Assembly (NCBI GenBank): GCA_019321725.1
Contig: CM033106.1
Span: 30,926,118-30,990,117, forward strand
DNA length: 64,000 bases
Source: Paulownia fortunei
Taxonomy: Eukaryota; Streptophyta; Magnoliopsida; Lamiales; Paulowniaceae
Reading direction: 5' to 3'
How positions within the stretch are numbered: the first letter of the stretch is position 1; the number at the start of each line of letters is the position of its first letter. Positions 9,819 through 23,200 of this stretch are shown here, piece after piece. A program made the translations under genes and the position numbers. The notes beneath the pieces are model-generated. The model ran no database searches. It was not told where the DNA came from and saw only the letters and a list, made by a program, of their open reading frames with translations.

Positions 9819-12411
9819 TAAAGTTCTTCTGCATGAATCTCTAAAAATCTTCTAGCACCCGATAGTTGAGAAATTTTCTTAATTTCCATTTCAATTTAAT
9901 ATTATTTTTAAACTAAACATGAACCAAGTATAAGTTCTAAAAAAAACTAATTTATTAGTAAATATATATTGATTTTGTACTATATTTTTACCCTATGTTT
10001 GGATCTTAATTTTATGGAGAAAAATACTAAATAAAATATTTTCATCACCCCATAATTCAAATGATATAAACTTTTTATTAAAATTTTAAAATCTAAACAT
10101 AGTCCTTAAAGTTGTTCATGATTCAAATCATACAGTTATTCCTCTTAACGACCAATTTTCTTTTTCCCTTTTACATTGATTCATCAGAAAGATCAATAAT
10201 TCTTTCAAAAAAATTCCTTTTCTAACATAATATTTTTTCAAGCATCTTCTTTGGTCTTTGCATTATTGAGTTCCTGAGTTGTGGCAATCTCCTTTCTCCA
10301 CACAGATTTCACCACCCTATTACACACTTTTTAAGAAAAAAACCAAGCGCCCCTGTTTTTCCCAATGTTTCACATACACACACACACTCTATATTTATAT
10401 ATATACATATGTTATATATACAGTATCAAATTTCCGACATCTAATCAAGTAACGTGAGCCATTTTCTCTTAGCAAGCTTTTAAATGTCGCTGACCGTACC
10501 TGCCCCAACAGCTCTGCAACACACACACACACACACACAGATATATATATATATATATATATATCTGTCTGTGTGTGTATGTGTGTCCCTTTAAGCACAA
10601 GTGGAAATAATTTACAACTGAACAAGTCATAATATTCCAGGTACTACTTGGTTGCGAACTGATGTTGTATGGTCTTCTTAAACTAATTTTGGCTCAAGAT
10701 AAGTCTTTGTTTTCCTAGATTTTTTTCTGTTGAATGTCTTGGCCCCTAAGTTGTTGTTTCCTACTTTTGGTAATAATGACTTGTGTTAAACAAAATGGGG
10801 GAAGAAGAAAAAGCAAAATGAAAACTATGTATATATACTTTTTTTCTTGGTTTTCCCTTTGATATTCAAAAATGGCATTGATTTTGGGTCAAGTGTTCAA
10901 CAAATTTTTGTATAGGGCTATTACTAATTTGTATCTAGAGTATTCCTGAGCCAGTGTGGAAATTTTTTAACCAATAATTTTACAAGTATATTTTTTCTAA
11001 TTTTGATGTTCTGAGGTTTTCTTGAGAACTATGTAGTAGGCAAGGTCAAGATATTATCTTGAATGGCTTCATGGTTTTTATTTCCTTCCCCCCACCCACA
11101 CCCAAAAAAAAAAAGAATGCTAAAACAAACCAAGTATGAATATTTTGTACCTGACACAAAATCATTCATTATAATAAGAAAAAAAATCTATCTGACAGAT
11201 AATTATTGATGAATTCCTGAAATTGTGTCAGGATTTCTTCTTAGTATAATGTTGTCTGCCCATGGTTTTGAGTTCATAACTGCGTACGCCAATAATCAAC
11301 CTTCTTTCTTCTTCGTTTTAACATTTTTTTTTTGTTTGTTTTGCTGCTGCAAGATTTTATACAATTTTATTTATATATATTAAATTGTGGATGGAGAGCC
11401 AATTCCCTCCAGAACTCCTACTTCATTGTGGTCTTCTTTTATTTTTTATTTTTAATAGCAGATCATTAGTTAAGCTAAGTTGCTTATGATTCAGAGAAGG
11501 AAATTCTTCCATCTCCCTTAAATTAAAATTGAACTGCAATATCCATATAAAAAAAAAATTAAATGTGCCCAGATACATCCATCTTGATTAATTGCAAGAT
11601 TTCAAACCTCAAAACTTAGCAATGGAAAAATTGAAACTGTGGTTACTCTTGTAATATCAGGGTCTTAATTCTTGATGGTTTGAACATAATAAGATTCATA
11701 CAATTTCATATCTTCTACTGTGAATCTCAATGGTTAGCAGGGTTGACTACTTGTTTGTATAATACGTATCTTGTATGCATATTAAGCTTAAGTTTAGTGG
11801 ATGTTTGCTAAATCTCTTTTGAACTGTTTTTTTTTTTAAGTCCGACCCTTTATAGGAACTGTCCGTGATAATGAACTTGAGTCCAAACCCATCCAGCCAG
11901 AAGAGAGCAGAGAAATCTAACCCCACAAGTCACTGAAGTATTTGAGGATTCTGTGTTGGGGGATAAGAATTGTGAAGTTTCCAGAAATTTACAACATATA
12001 CAGAACCACGAAAAAAAAAAAAAGGCTCATTATACTAAAACGCACTTGATCTCAGTTCCCAATAGAACTCTGGGATGAATTTTGAGAAGATAATATCAGA
12101 TAGTCTACTGGTTAAAGTTTGGCAGACATTAAAATAGGAGGTTAATTTCAGTGGTAGGAAGTGTAAATTCATTTACAGTTGCAACAGAAGAGGGCTTACA
12201 AAAAAAAAGGGAATTAGATTATAAGAGAATCTGCATCTAGGCTACATTGAAAAACTGAAGAGACTAGCTAATTTGATTGTCTCAGGCTCAGCTACCCTTT
12301 TGGACATTAACAAGCACAAGAGCATCACTTTGTTTGTTTGTCTGAACTAACTACTATTGCAAACTATGAGGCAAAATGCTTCAACTAAATCTAGCAGATG
12401 ACAGCATATGA
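9819..12411. other. Spacer without recognisable genes
   Basis: 2.6 kb of AT-rich DNA. It contains the compound microsatellite described separately and several A/T homopolymers. No supported coding sequence. Confidence 0.45.
10519..10587. repeat. Compound (AC)n-(AT)n-(GT)n microsatellite forming a palindrome
   Basis: An AC run, then AG, then an uninterrupted AT run, then CT, then a GT-rich run. The left AC run is complementary to the right GT run around the self-complementary AT core, so the block can fold into a long hairpin. Confidence 0.85.
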
Positions 12412-12717
12412 TCAAGAAGAAGAATTCAGTAAAGTGGTAAGGCTTAAAAAGTAATCCTCAGTGCACGGGATTGTGAGACCTCCCATTGGATGATCGTATC
12501 CGAACTCCTCTTCTGCCCAATGCAACAACTCCTGGAACAAGGGGTGATTCAAATAAGAAATTGGCACGACAAACCTCCTGTGTGATTCACCTACATAAAC
12601 TGCAAAATGGCCTTTTGGAACATCAGTGCATGTAGTTGAAAAGCTACCATTCTTGGAGGAAATAGTTCGACATAGTTTCTTCTTTGCATGAGCTATCCCG
12701 GTTATCTTGATTCCCAT
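12412..12717 (-). CDS. SAUR family auxin-responsive protein (101 aa)
   Basis: Intronless SAUR with ATG at 12715-12717. The basic N-terminus [13 protein letters not shown] precedes [13 protein letters not shown], then [19 protein letters not shown] and [18 protein letters not shown], ending [15 protein letters not shown]. Tyr replaces the usual second Phe of EEFGF. It is a close tandem paralogue of 15737-16054, sharing the EDYFLSLT tail and the upstream promoter block. The length is typical and no break is seen. Role in auxin-linked cell expansion is by family. Confidence 0.93.
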   Translation of the reverse strand: MGIKITGIAHAKKKLCRTISSKNGSFSTTCTDVPKGHFAVYVGESHRRFVVPISYLNHPLFQELLHWAEEEFGYDHPMGGLTIPCTEDYFLSLTTLLNSSS

Positions 12718-12806
12718 TTTCAGAAGAATAGAGGTAGGAAAAACTTAAGAGAATAGGATTAAATCACAGGAATGGTTTGAATTGAATCATGGGTTCATGG
12801 GAAGAA

Positions 12807-12879
12807 CTTATATAGAGAGAGGAAGAATTAGGAAAGTTGGTAGACACATCAGGTGAAGTAACTGGCAAAGTATCACATG
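12807..12879 (-). promoter_or_regulatory. Promoter of SAUR 12412-12717: TATA box and CACATG element
   Basis: TATATAAG (12807-12814) lies about 90 bp upstream of the ATG on the minus strand, and CACATG is at 12874-12879. The surrounding block is repeated upstream of the paralogue at 15737-16054, so the promoters were duplicated with the genes. Confidence 0.55.
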
Positions 12880-14600
12880 GTTTTGACTAATCTGTAGCAT
12901 GACATTGTGACCTACCACTTCAGGGAGCCAACAATGAGAACAGCAACTTGAAAAAGTAATAGTATACTCTAATGTTTACATGCTGTACTGCACAAACAAC
13001 CACTCAACAAACTTTCAATCTTTGGTTTAGTTATTGATGTCAAATAAGATAGAAAGGGGTGCATTTGTGCTAAGAGAAGCATTGAACTTAGACTTGTGCC
13101 CTTTTTGCTAGTGTAGCAAGTGCCAATATACAGGAAAACATTAGACCCTTTTGATGATACAATGTCCCAATATTTTGTGGTGTTTAGTAAGTCCTTCATG
13201 TGCATAATTCTTTTCAGATTGATTTAGATTGATATTTCAGATGTTTTTTTGGTCTATTAAACCTTCTACGATTAATATCCTGTGCAATTAATCACATTAG
13301 TGAATGTAGTCGAAAATCTGAGCACCTGTTGAGCAAATTCTCAAACTTATGTTTAGATACATGACATAGAAATTAAAAATTAATAGCTGCATCACTGCAA
13401 ATGCCCTCTTTCTCATACTAGATTATGTGTTGAAACAGCCAAGTATTGGAACAAATATAGGAACTATTTATGGGACACTTATTCAATATTAAAGACATCT
13501 TATCCAGAAAAGGAAATATTAGTTAAGAATTGATTCCTCGAGCATTTTGTTTTTTCATGTGTCCTTCCAGTTACACAGCACCACTTGATCAGTTAAGGCT
13601 TATCGGTGATGGGATGTTAGAGATTTGTCGGATAGATCAACTTGTGATATGAATAGATTAGATAGATAAAAAAGACATTTGTGTGAAAGGATAAGGCTAA
13701 CTATGAGTCTTTAGCATGTTATAAACCTTGTGGAAGACAATATGCTGTATAAAAATTCAATAGCCCATCATTTGAGTCAATGAGGCCCCTGCTGTCAAGG
13801 TTTTCTGCACACCAGCTAGGCCATGGTGCAAGCATATCATTAAATGTTTTGAGTTCAGACTTGGAGTTCTTGAGAACACTAAGTATATATAGTTTTTTCA
13901 AAGTCAACCCTTTTGGGGGTTCCATATTCTAATCCAAAAAATGGGGTACTTTGTTCTGGGATTTAACATTCTGATATATTTAAGTCAAGATATCAGCATC
14001 AAAGAAATTCATCAAGTACTTCCTGGTCAACCAATTATTTATGGAGATTATGCTTTGGTTGTTCTAAAAGATTTGACCAGAAAAATGAACAAAAATGTGA
14101 ATGAACAGCATGTGATATTCTGAAACAGCTTGCAAGTCCAATGGTACTCCATTAGTACGCTCCCACTCACATGTATATGAGGTGACTTCAGCCTGGATAA
14201 AAAGTTTTAACTGAGGAAGACATCGCTCTTACCATCCCTTGGCTGCAACAGAACTTTCAAGTTACCCGGCTGCATGCATAGTTAATGGTTAACAAGCGGA
14301 TCAGGTCCCTAAGACTAAAAACAAACTAAATTCTTGGGCTTTACTGCTTAAGGTAAAGAGTTTTGATAATTGACTAAGTCCCAAGGTTAGAATATGCTAA
14401 AAGCCTACTCTTCAATCTGCATAAGTATGAACTAACTCTGAATCTACTTTGTTCTGTACTCTATAGGACCAAGCTCTCTAAAGGTTCAACCGATAATTCA
14501 TTGGATAATTAAGTCTAGATGGAGATATTCAGATGTTTTAGTTGGTTTTGGGTCCCTATATGTCGATGAGAGGCTTTTCTGCATAAGTCCTTATCACCAT
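12880..14600. other. Spacer without recognisable genes
   Basis: No SAUR coding fragment or other gene could be supported in this AT-rich stretch. Confidence 0.4.
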
Positions 14601-14709
14601 AATCTCAAGGGGAAATTCTGCTGTTTGTTGTGCTAAGTGGTGGGGCTACAGCACTTCAACAAATATACATGCAAGTCTAAATTTTTGATAATGGGTTGGA
14701 AAGCAAAAC

Positions 14710-14808
14710 CATGTGATGTCTCATGTGCCATTGTCCACGCACTTTATCAAATTCTCCTGCACCACCAGTTTAAACATTTGCAGAAAACAAAAGTTTGGCC
14801 TATATATA
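14710..14808 (+). promoter_or_regulatory. Orphan SAUR-type promoter (relic), plus strand
   Basis: Two CATGTG elements at 14710-14715 and 14722-14727, start to start 12 bp, followed 79 bp later by TATATATA (14801-14808). This is the layout seen before active SAUR genes at 27.9-44.5 kb, but no SAUR coding sequence follows. It faces a second orphan promoter on the other strand. Confidence 0.5.
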
Positions 14809-14851
14809 CCCATGGAAATGGTTGGATGTATTTTTGGCTATAAAATATGTA

Positions 14852-14902
14852 AATGAAGTGTGTCTCCTAAACGTCGCTTTTTAATGAAAACGCCACTTCA
14901 TT
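14852..14902. repeat. Short inverted repeat between two orphan promoters
   Basis: Arms AATGAAGTG (14852-14860) and CACTTCATT (14894-14902) with a ~33-bp loop. It may be a small MITE fragment or chance. Confidence 0.35.
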
Positions 14903-15018
14903 GAGTACTATATATATGTATACACTTTAATCATGATCCAATTTTATCTTGGATGAACGTCACTTTTGAAGCGAATACTACACACACACACATATATAGT
15001 AATTCAATTTGTCTTGGA

Positions 15019-15285
15019 TATATAACTAGGAAATATGAGTAGTTCTTTTTGAGTACTTTTTGGCTGTATGCCCCAAATGTGTTGTATACTAAATTGAGTG
15101 AGTGAACAGGCAAAGTGGATATGTGAAACTTGACAAACATAAGCACATGAGGAATCACATGGATTGATCTTCCAATCATCGTAAAAGATTTTGAAGCCAA
15201 AAAATAAATAGAGCAATTGTCTTCTGGAAAAAAAATTACTTCCTACCACCTCTGGCAACACAACACTCAAATGGCCCTATTGAAA
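15019..15285 (-). promoter_or_regulatory. Orphan type-B SAUR promoter (relic), minus strand
   Basis: On the minus strand, paired CATGTG elements (15156-15161 and 15144-15149, 12 bp apart) sit in a block resembling the promoters before the type-B SAURs. The resemblance extends upstream to a segment reading TTTGAGTGTTGTGTTGCCAG, and downstream into a 5'-leader-like ACAACACATTT. A TATATA lies at 15019-15024. No SAUR coding sequence follows, so the gene was lost or never copied. Confidence 0.6.
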
Positions 15286-15736
15286 TAAATCAAACAAGGA
15301 TATGTGATACCTTGTGCTGCACCTTAAAATTGTGAAAAATAATTTATGTTCCTTCGATGTGCTTATTTGAGGTTGCAGCATGCAGTAAATCAGTAAAAAA
15401 AGCAATTCTTGGACTATTATCTGCCAAGAGACATTTATTGCAAAACTTGGGCCTGGCTCCTTTTCCCTAATCACCAGTTACAATGCTGAGTCTTTTCCAG
15501 GGAGAAAATAACAGTTATATCGAAAGAGTATGAGCTTGATCAAATTAATGAAGGTTACATGAGAGGAAAGATTATATTCATTGATAAATTTACAGACTAC
15601 AAACAGAAACAATCTACAACAAAGAATATGGATGTATTCTGGATTACAAAATTGAGGAGGCTACTCTGGTTGTCTCAGTTTCAGGTATTCAAATTCGGGG
15701 GCAAAAAGCACCACCATTTCTACAATATGAACTTCA

Positions 15737-16054
15737 TTAGAATGACACTGCCATCTGGGAAGAATTTAGTTGAGAAGTCAGGCTTAGGAAGTAATCTTCA
15801 GGGCATGGAATTGTGAGACCTCCCATTGGATGGTTGTATCCAAACTCTTCTTCAGCCAAATGCAACAAATCTTGGAATAAGGGGTGGTTCAGGTAACATA
15901 TTGGAATCACAAACCTTCTGTGCATTTCACCAACATAAACTGGAAAGTGGCCTTTTGGAACATCATTATACGTCGAAATGTTTCCTTTCTTAGGTGAAAT
16001 AGTTCTTCTAAGTTTCTCTTTGGTCTGGCTTATCCCTCCTGACAGGAATCCCAT
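15737..16054 (-). CDS. SAUR family auxin-responsive protein (105 aa)
   Basis: Intronless SAUR with ATG at 16052-16054. The N-terminus [15 protein letters not shown] leads into [50 protein letters not shown] and [14 protein letters not shown]. Unusual residues are Pro in GHFPVYVG and Cys in IPICYL. The C-terminus extends five residues (MAVSF) past the end of its paralogue at 12412-12717. Otherwise complete. It is the minus-strand gene closest to PES. Confidence 0.93.
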   Translation of the reverse strand: MGFLSGGISQTKEKLRRTISPKKGNISTYNDVPKGHFPVYVGEMHRRFVIPICYLNHPLFQDLLHLAEEEFGYNHPMGGLTIPCPEDYFLSLTSQLNSSQMAVSF

Positions 16055-16149
16055 CTTTAGAAGAGCAGAACTGACAAAACTTGGGGGGGAGCTGAATTAT
16101 AGAGTGTTTTAAGCTGACTTGTGTTGGAAATAATGATTTACTACTCAAG

Positions 16150-16244
16150 TATATATAGAGAGGCCACCAAATAAAGCATGGATGAAGAAGGCTAAGAAAA
16201 TGTAGCAGACACATCAGGTGAAATAATTGGAAAAGAATCACATG
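16150..16244 (-). promoter_or_regulatory. Promoter of SAUR 15737-16054: TATA box and CACATG element
   Basis: TATATATA (16150-16157) about 96 bp upstream of the ATG and CACATG (16239-16244) a further ~80 bp upstream, in a block shared with the promoter of the 12412-12717 paralogue. Confidence 0.55.
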
Positions 16245-17113
16245 GTTTTTTGACTAATCTATGGGAATTGGGAAGACATTCTGCCCTACCAACAATGAGA
16301 AATGCAACTTGGAAGTATATCCTAATATTGAAAACCCTGTTATGGACAAGCAAAACCAATCAAACAACATTCAAATTCTTGGTCTCTAGTCCATATCAAA
16401 GATTCTTTCTTTCATCATGATCATAAAGAAGAGAAATGAGCCATTTATATCACTTTTATAGATGCATTGAACTAAATTTTTGTGGTGTTTTCTATGCTAA
16501 TGCTCAAAGCAAAACCTGGTGGGGGTCCTTGATATCATACAAAATCTCAATTTTGTTGCACAAATTCCTTGATATCTGCATAAATCTCAATTTTTTTTTT
16601 TGTGTGACTTGGATTAGCTTGATGATCAGGACTTCGGACTAACAAGTTGGGCAATTGGCTTCTCATTAAGCTCATCAAGGCTTGGAGTTTTTGAGATAAG
16701 AAATGTTGCTCATCCATGGCACATTCAATCACAAATAGGCTTGGACAATCTCATCTAGCTTAGGCTTATAACATATTTAGAGGCAAATAATTTGTTTAAT
16801 ATGATTACCTTAAAGTTCAATTTTTGACCACTATCCATCCTTGGTATGCCATATAACTATAATAAAAATACATTTTTTTCTTGAAATAATCATTTTATAT
16901 CAAATAAAAGTTACAATGTAATTTATTTTTCTACATAAATTTAGGTTTAATAAAATATTTTTTTTTTCAAAGCAACAATAGTTAATGCGCCAGCATATTT
17001 AAATATACATATATAAAATATATTTGTATATATTACTACACATAGTATCATGTCGGAAATTAAAAGAGTGGGAGCATTAATGGATCCAGGCCTTCAACCG
17101 GTCCCAACCCGAA
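16245..17113. other. Spacer between the minus-strand SAURs and PES
   Basis: AT-rich, no gene. Becomes GC-richer near 17080 at the PES promoter. Confidence 0.4.
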
Positions 17114-17126
17114 TGGGCCAGGCCCA
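17114..17126 (+). promoter_or_regulatory. Back-to-back Site II (TGGGCC) motifs upstream of PES
   Basis: TGGGCC at 17114-17119 and its reverse complement GGCCCA at 17121-17126, about 155 bp before the PES ATG. Site II motifs are typical of plant ribosome-biogenesis and ribosomal-protein promoters and are TCP-factor targets. The position fits the predicted function of PES. Confidence 0.55.
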
Positions 17127-17279
17127 AAGCGGGGGGGTCCGAGCATTCCGATTAGGGAATTGTGAATGCGGACTCTCCAGGTCCAGCCCCAAACAGACAT
17201 AGTCATAAGCCCTCGTCTACTCCTCTCACTTATTTTCTCCCTCTCCTCACCGCCACACCTCGCCGCCAACCTCGCCACC

Positions 17280-20200
17280 ATGCCGAAGCACTACAGGCCC
17301 GCCGTAAGTTCCAATTTCACCGTCACCAACTTCTCAAGCAGAAAATATACTGAAAATCATATTAACACACAAGTTAAGTTAATATTTCATTACTTTTCAC
17401 TTATTTTTTAGGGAAAGAAAAAGGAAGGAAACGCCGCGAAATATGTGACGAGATCTCAAGCTGTAAAATACCTCCAAGTCAGCCTTCCAGTCTTCAGGTT
17501 CACACTATTTCTCCGTGTGTTGGTTATTTCGTTTTGTAACTAATGTTATAATCAATTTTCATGCATTGAAATATTGGTGATATTTGTACAAATTTGCTTC
17601 GAGTTTAATATCTGCTTAGTTCATTCTACAATCCAGGAAATCATGCATCCTGAAATATGTTTTTGGTGTTATTTCGTTTTTTTTTTTAATGTACTTTACT
17701 TTGCTGCATTGGGATTTTATTGATATTTGTATATGTTTGTTTCAAGTTCAATTTCTTCTGACTTTATTCTATAAACTAGAAACTTTATTGAGCATGTTTT
17801 TTGTTGAGTTCTATGATTCAGGAAACTATGCATAAAAGTGCTTTTGTTTGTAATTTTTTTAGTTATTTGTTTGCACATTTTGTTGCTATGATAACTATGT
17901 GATGTTTGTATACATATGTTCGAGTTTAGTTTCTGCTTAAGTTGTTTTTATTTGTTATTTTTTTTTTATTAGTAGTTTGCCCATTTTTGTTGCATGATTG
18001 TTATGTGATGTTTGTATGCATATGTTTTGAGTTTGGTTTCTCCTTAGTTTTCTCTATTATTAGGGTAGTTATGCCTCCCGCTAACATGTTTTTTATTTGT
18101 TATCTCATTGCTTTAGCAATATGCACTATTTTGCTGCGATGGAAATTGTTTGATGTTTTGTATGAATGTTGAGTGTAATTTCTTATGAGTTTTCTGTATC
18201 TCAGGAAACTATGCATCCTCAAAGGTGTATTTCCTCGGGAACCGAAGAAGAAGGTGAAGGGAAATCACCATTCTTATTATCATATGAAAGATATCATGTT
18301 CCTCAAACACGAGCCCTTGCTAGAGAAATTGAGAGACATGCGAGCTTATGAGAAGAAGGTAAAGAAAGCCATGTCAAAGAAGAATCGGGATCTTGCCGAG
18401 CGGTTGTTGACACGGAAGCCTACTTACACTCTTGACATGCTTATTAAAGAGAGGTGGAGTTCAGTTAGTAGTTATTTTAAAGTTCCTTTGTTCTTGGTAT
18501 TCTTTGGTATTGGCCGGTGCTGTTCGTTTACTATTACTTCTGCTTGGCTTTTAGGTATCCTAAATTCATTGATGCACTGAGGGATCTTGATGACTGTCTT
18601 AGTATGGTACACCTTTTTGCTGCATTGCCTGCTGTGGATAGGGCTGTAGATGGAGAAAAGATACCTGTAAACCGTGTCCATAATTGCAGAAGGTCTCTGC
18701 TCTTCATCTTTGTGTTTAGTTTTTTTTTATAATATTTTATTTTATTCTTTTGTTCTGTATCATGCAACTTTTGTGTATTTAAGACAACTTATTGATCTTG
18801 TCTTTGTGTATGTTTTGCTTCAATGATGCTTTTAGGTTGAGTCATGAGTGGCAGGCCTATATATCTCGCACCCATAAACTAAGGAAGACATTCATTTCTG
18901 TTAAAGGAGTATATTACCAAGTATGTAAGATATGTACTATGTAATTCCTCTGTTGATGTATTGCTTGTTTTGTTGTTGGCTGCCTTACCATATGTGTTGT
19001 TTATCCTTACAGGCAGAGGTTGAGGGGCAAAAAATTACTTGGTTAACTCCGCATGCATTGCAACAAGTACTGCCTGAAGTTGATTACAGAGTCTTGCTAA
19101 CATTTTTGGAATTTTATGAGGTTAGTTCATATTCACATTAGTTCACATTTAATATCTGATTATTGTTCTATTTTTACCTTTGTATACCCGAGGTTTTTAT
19201 GTGCATGCAAAACCAAAGTAAGTTTCAGTCAAAGTAAATCTGGGAAAAAAATTAAATTTTCTCTCTTAAACAAAAGCTTGGGCTAAGAAAGCTCATTGGA
19301 AATTGGATCACATGTAAAGTGATCTCATTAAACCTTAATTGTATGGAAAGTATCAACCTGATGGAGTTCTACCTCAATTTCAATTGAAGATTAGTTAAGT
19401 CGTCATTATATGTTTCTTGGGATTGTAAAGATTCCTTTGTCTCTCACTTGTCGCCGTTGGTGATTTGAACCAAAATTTTGTTGAAGAGTCCATGAATTGC
19501 TTCTTTGCACAAGCTGATTATGAAGTAATCTGGCATGTGGTTTTGTGTTATTTGTTTCTTTAGTGTGAATTATTGCCATTTTTTTTTCTTGCAGACTCTT
19601 CTTGCTTTTGTTAATTACAAACTTTATCATTCAATAAATGTGAAGTATCCACCCATTCTCGACTCCCGGCTTGAAGCTATGGCTGCAGGTATAATTCATT
19701 TTTTGTCTTCTGACTTGTTCAGATTTTGTATCTATACTTTTTCTTTAAGTATGCAAATTACAAGAAATTTATAGCAGAGTTGATGTAATAAAAGAATATG
19801 GAAATAAGCAAAAGCAGCACTTTGCTGCTGAGTAGAGTCTCCTATTGATGATGTTGGAACTATGCAGATCTTTATGCCTTGTCAAGATACTTTGATGCCA
19901 ATGCTCAAAGTTCCTCAGTGAAGACAAAGGCAATTACTTCTCCTGGCTCTGAGCAAATTGAGCACCAGCAGGCTGGGACAAAACTTGACGAGTCTGAACT
20001 TAGGCTTGCCCAACTTCAACAACAACTTCCTTCTAATGAACCTGGTGCTTTGATGCACCTTCTTGAAGATGCTGCTAGTGAGGACGAGGAAGATTTAGAA
20101 ACACGGGAATGTAAAAATCTTTTCAATAACATGAAATTCTTCCTGAGTCGTGAGGTGAGGTGCTATGACTTCTTGCTATAGTATGGTGTTATGTTCATAT

Positions 20201-23200
20201 CTGTTGAGGTGCTATGACTTCTTGCTATAGTATAGTGTTATGTTTCCATCTGTTGCATAAGTGAGTTAAGCAAGAACTATATGCATTAGTGAGTACTGTG
20301 AAGTGATGGGTCTTATTTCGGTGCATTTTTTGGAGTCACTATGGAATCATCATGGTATGATATCACTTCATTCTTCTTCCTCTACCTCTTCCTCCCCAAA
20401 AACCTTTGAGAATGAAGACTGAACAATAATTTGTAGTACATGAATGTGACACAATAAATTACTGTTTTCTTGCTAACCCAATTAAGAAAAAAGCCTAGCT
20501 GTACCAAACAAGTTAATGAACACGGTCAAATTCTATGAGCAAGTGGCATGAGAATTGCATCAGTTAATTATTTAAATCATAAAATAAGAAAGAGATTTGT
20601 TGTATGGAAGATATCCATAATGCACTACAAGATGAAAGTATATATTATTAGTGGATTTTTTTTAATTTTTTTTACGAGAGTACCATTGAAATATAATAAA
20701 TTACTAACATTTCGAAGTGGCGAAAGTCTTATTTATAATAGAAGAGTTGGGGTGGGGGGACAGTGGCCTGAGTGGGTTGGTGGCTGGACAGGCCTCTATG
20801 CCTATGTGACACCCAACTGAACATAATACTAGTGGTAAGTAAAGAAGGGCCAGTGGAAAATATGTCAGAATATCATTGATGGAAAATCTGCCATCTATTT
20901 GACTTTTGTATTGCTAATGATCCTTTCACCCAAAAATGTTGTCCATGCCATTGTCACACCTAGTAGTGGCTTTTTAACGCATGATGATTCTTGATGTGCC
21001 AAAATTATCCTTCAGACGAAATCTGTGATTTTATTCTTCCATTGAGGATTAATTTGCTTCTGATATGCACCTTCTCTTTGCCTCTTTGTATCTAATATTT
21101 CTTGGTTCAGTAATTAATATGCTTACACTGTCACTCTCTCCCTCTCTCTCTGTCTCTGTCTCATTCCTCTTTGTCCCCTCTCCTTTCTCCACTTTAGTGA
21201 CACTTCTGACAGTCCAATTGTTTCTTGTTCAGGTTCCTAGAGAGTCATTGCTATTTATCATCCCTGCTTTTGGTGGCACAGTTTCTTGGGAAGGTGAAGG
21301 AGCACCGTTTGAGGAGTCTGACCACAGCATCACTCATCAGGTCTGTCATTCCACATGCTTTTATGAATATGCTTGTAGCACTCATGTACATGATGAACAC
21401 ATAAATCTTGTTAAGTTATTGTTTTTCTAGGTTCATATTTAGTGAATATGTTTTTTTGTGTGTGTTTTATTTGTGTATATCATGGTTTCTTTTCTTGGTG
21501 AAACAGGTCATGTAAAATATGTTGGGAGTGTAGACACCAATGTGTGCTATTAAATTGTTTACGTGGCCATTGTTGTCCAGTGTTCTATCTAAGATAGATG
21601 ATAGTATATAGTAGTGGTTATTTCTTTTTTTTTTTTTTGTCCTTCCATTTTTTCCAAATTTCCATTTGCCTCTGGCGTGGTGGCAAACCATGTATTTATG
21701 TGTATCTGCTACCTTGTTGGATTTAATTCTGTATATCTTGCTAGAGAAATGAAAAAGTTTTTTTAGTATTCTCTGTAGCGACCTGGTTCAAGGTGATCAA
21801 GTCAATGAAAATTTTCAGTTGATTCTGCTTATCCTTTTTTAATTATGATAAAATCAATTCTATAGAAATTTTCCATTGGTCCTGCTTATCATTTTCTATT
21901 TATGACAACATTTCATAGCATGGACAGGGGAAGTAATCAGGACTATTTGTTCTTTACATTCATAATATTCTTCAGATGTTCCTTGTTGAAGTTGATGCCA
22001 TCTCTTTGGGTTAAGTTATTTTATTTTACTCTTCCAATGCTTTCTGAGAAAGAAAAAAACAGATTTCATTTAATGTAATCTTTCCAACCTTTTCGTTTTC
22101 CAAGAGTGCTATCTGAGTCCATATCTATAGGCCTTTCTCAGTGTTACCACAGTTTTGTACTGGTTGGTGCCACCTGTACATCTTATATCACTATTTATTC
22201 CCTATAATTTCAAGCTGGATAAATTCAGGTTAGTTGCAGGTTTTCAATTTTAGAAATTAAGTGTGTTGGTTGCTTTGCAGAATTGTTTTAAGTTGCTGAA
22301 AGTGCTGTAAGAATTTCTAAAAGTATATTTGAGGTTTACTTGTGTATTTGTGCAGGTTGTTGATAGGCCAACACAAGGGCACAAGTTCCTTTCCAGAGAA
22401 TATGTCCAGCCACAGTGGGTGTATGATTGTATAAATGCACGCATTGGATTGCCCACTGAGAAGTATATGGTGGGATGGTAAATTCCGGAACTATTTCATC
22501 TAGCACTTCTTTTCATTCCCCCTCAATCTTCATTCTTTAACTCTTTTATCAGGAGTTCTCTCTATGTGACAAATTGTGAAACTGTTAGTGCCTTTATGAT
22601 CTGGTTGATACTTAATCTTCATTTAAATGAAGTGCCCTCTCAGAAAAAGATAAAAACACTATGGGTAACCCGAGAAATGGTGTACTGGTCTCCAAGTTCC
22701 CTTTTCGCCTTAATGCTTCTTGTCCATGAATTATATTAGCACTGGGGGTACACTTTTTGAATTTTGGGTTATGGAGTGCTTGTGTATGGTTGTACTTATC
22801 TAAATGCTTCTGAAATTTATACCCCATGAGGCTGGTGTTTTTGACATGTGTAACTCACGTTGATTTCTTGTGGCTGAATTTATGCGCTTCTTATGTATGT
22901 ATAGAATGAGGAGCTTGGACTGTCCATTTTGTCAGATCAATTATCTGCCTGCTATCAGTGTGGAATTCTCTGTGAGAATGAAAAATAAGGATATAAGGTG
23001 CCTCTAGGTTTCATGTCAGAACAAGTAGAAGTAATTGGCTGTAGTTCAGTTTTTATGCTCTGTGTCTCAACTATACCTTAGAAATAGGTATTTGCAGGAG
23101 ATTGGAGAATTCTACTGCCCCGGTGGAATGAAAAGTCATGTTTACAATTATATTGGCTTGCTTGTACAATTTGTATTTCCCACTTGTACATCCTTAATTT

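Noticed and set aside
18185..18580. Open frame longer than PES exon 3
   Set aside because: The ends run into introns; splice sites at 18204/18205 and 18453/18454 fit the PES protein.
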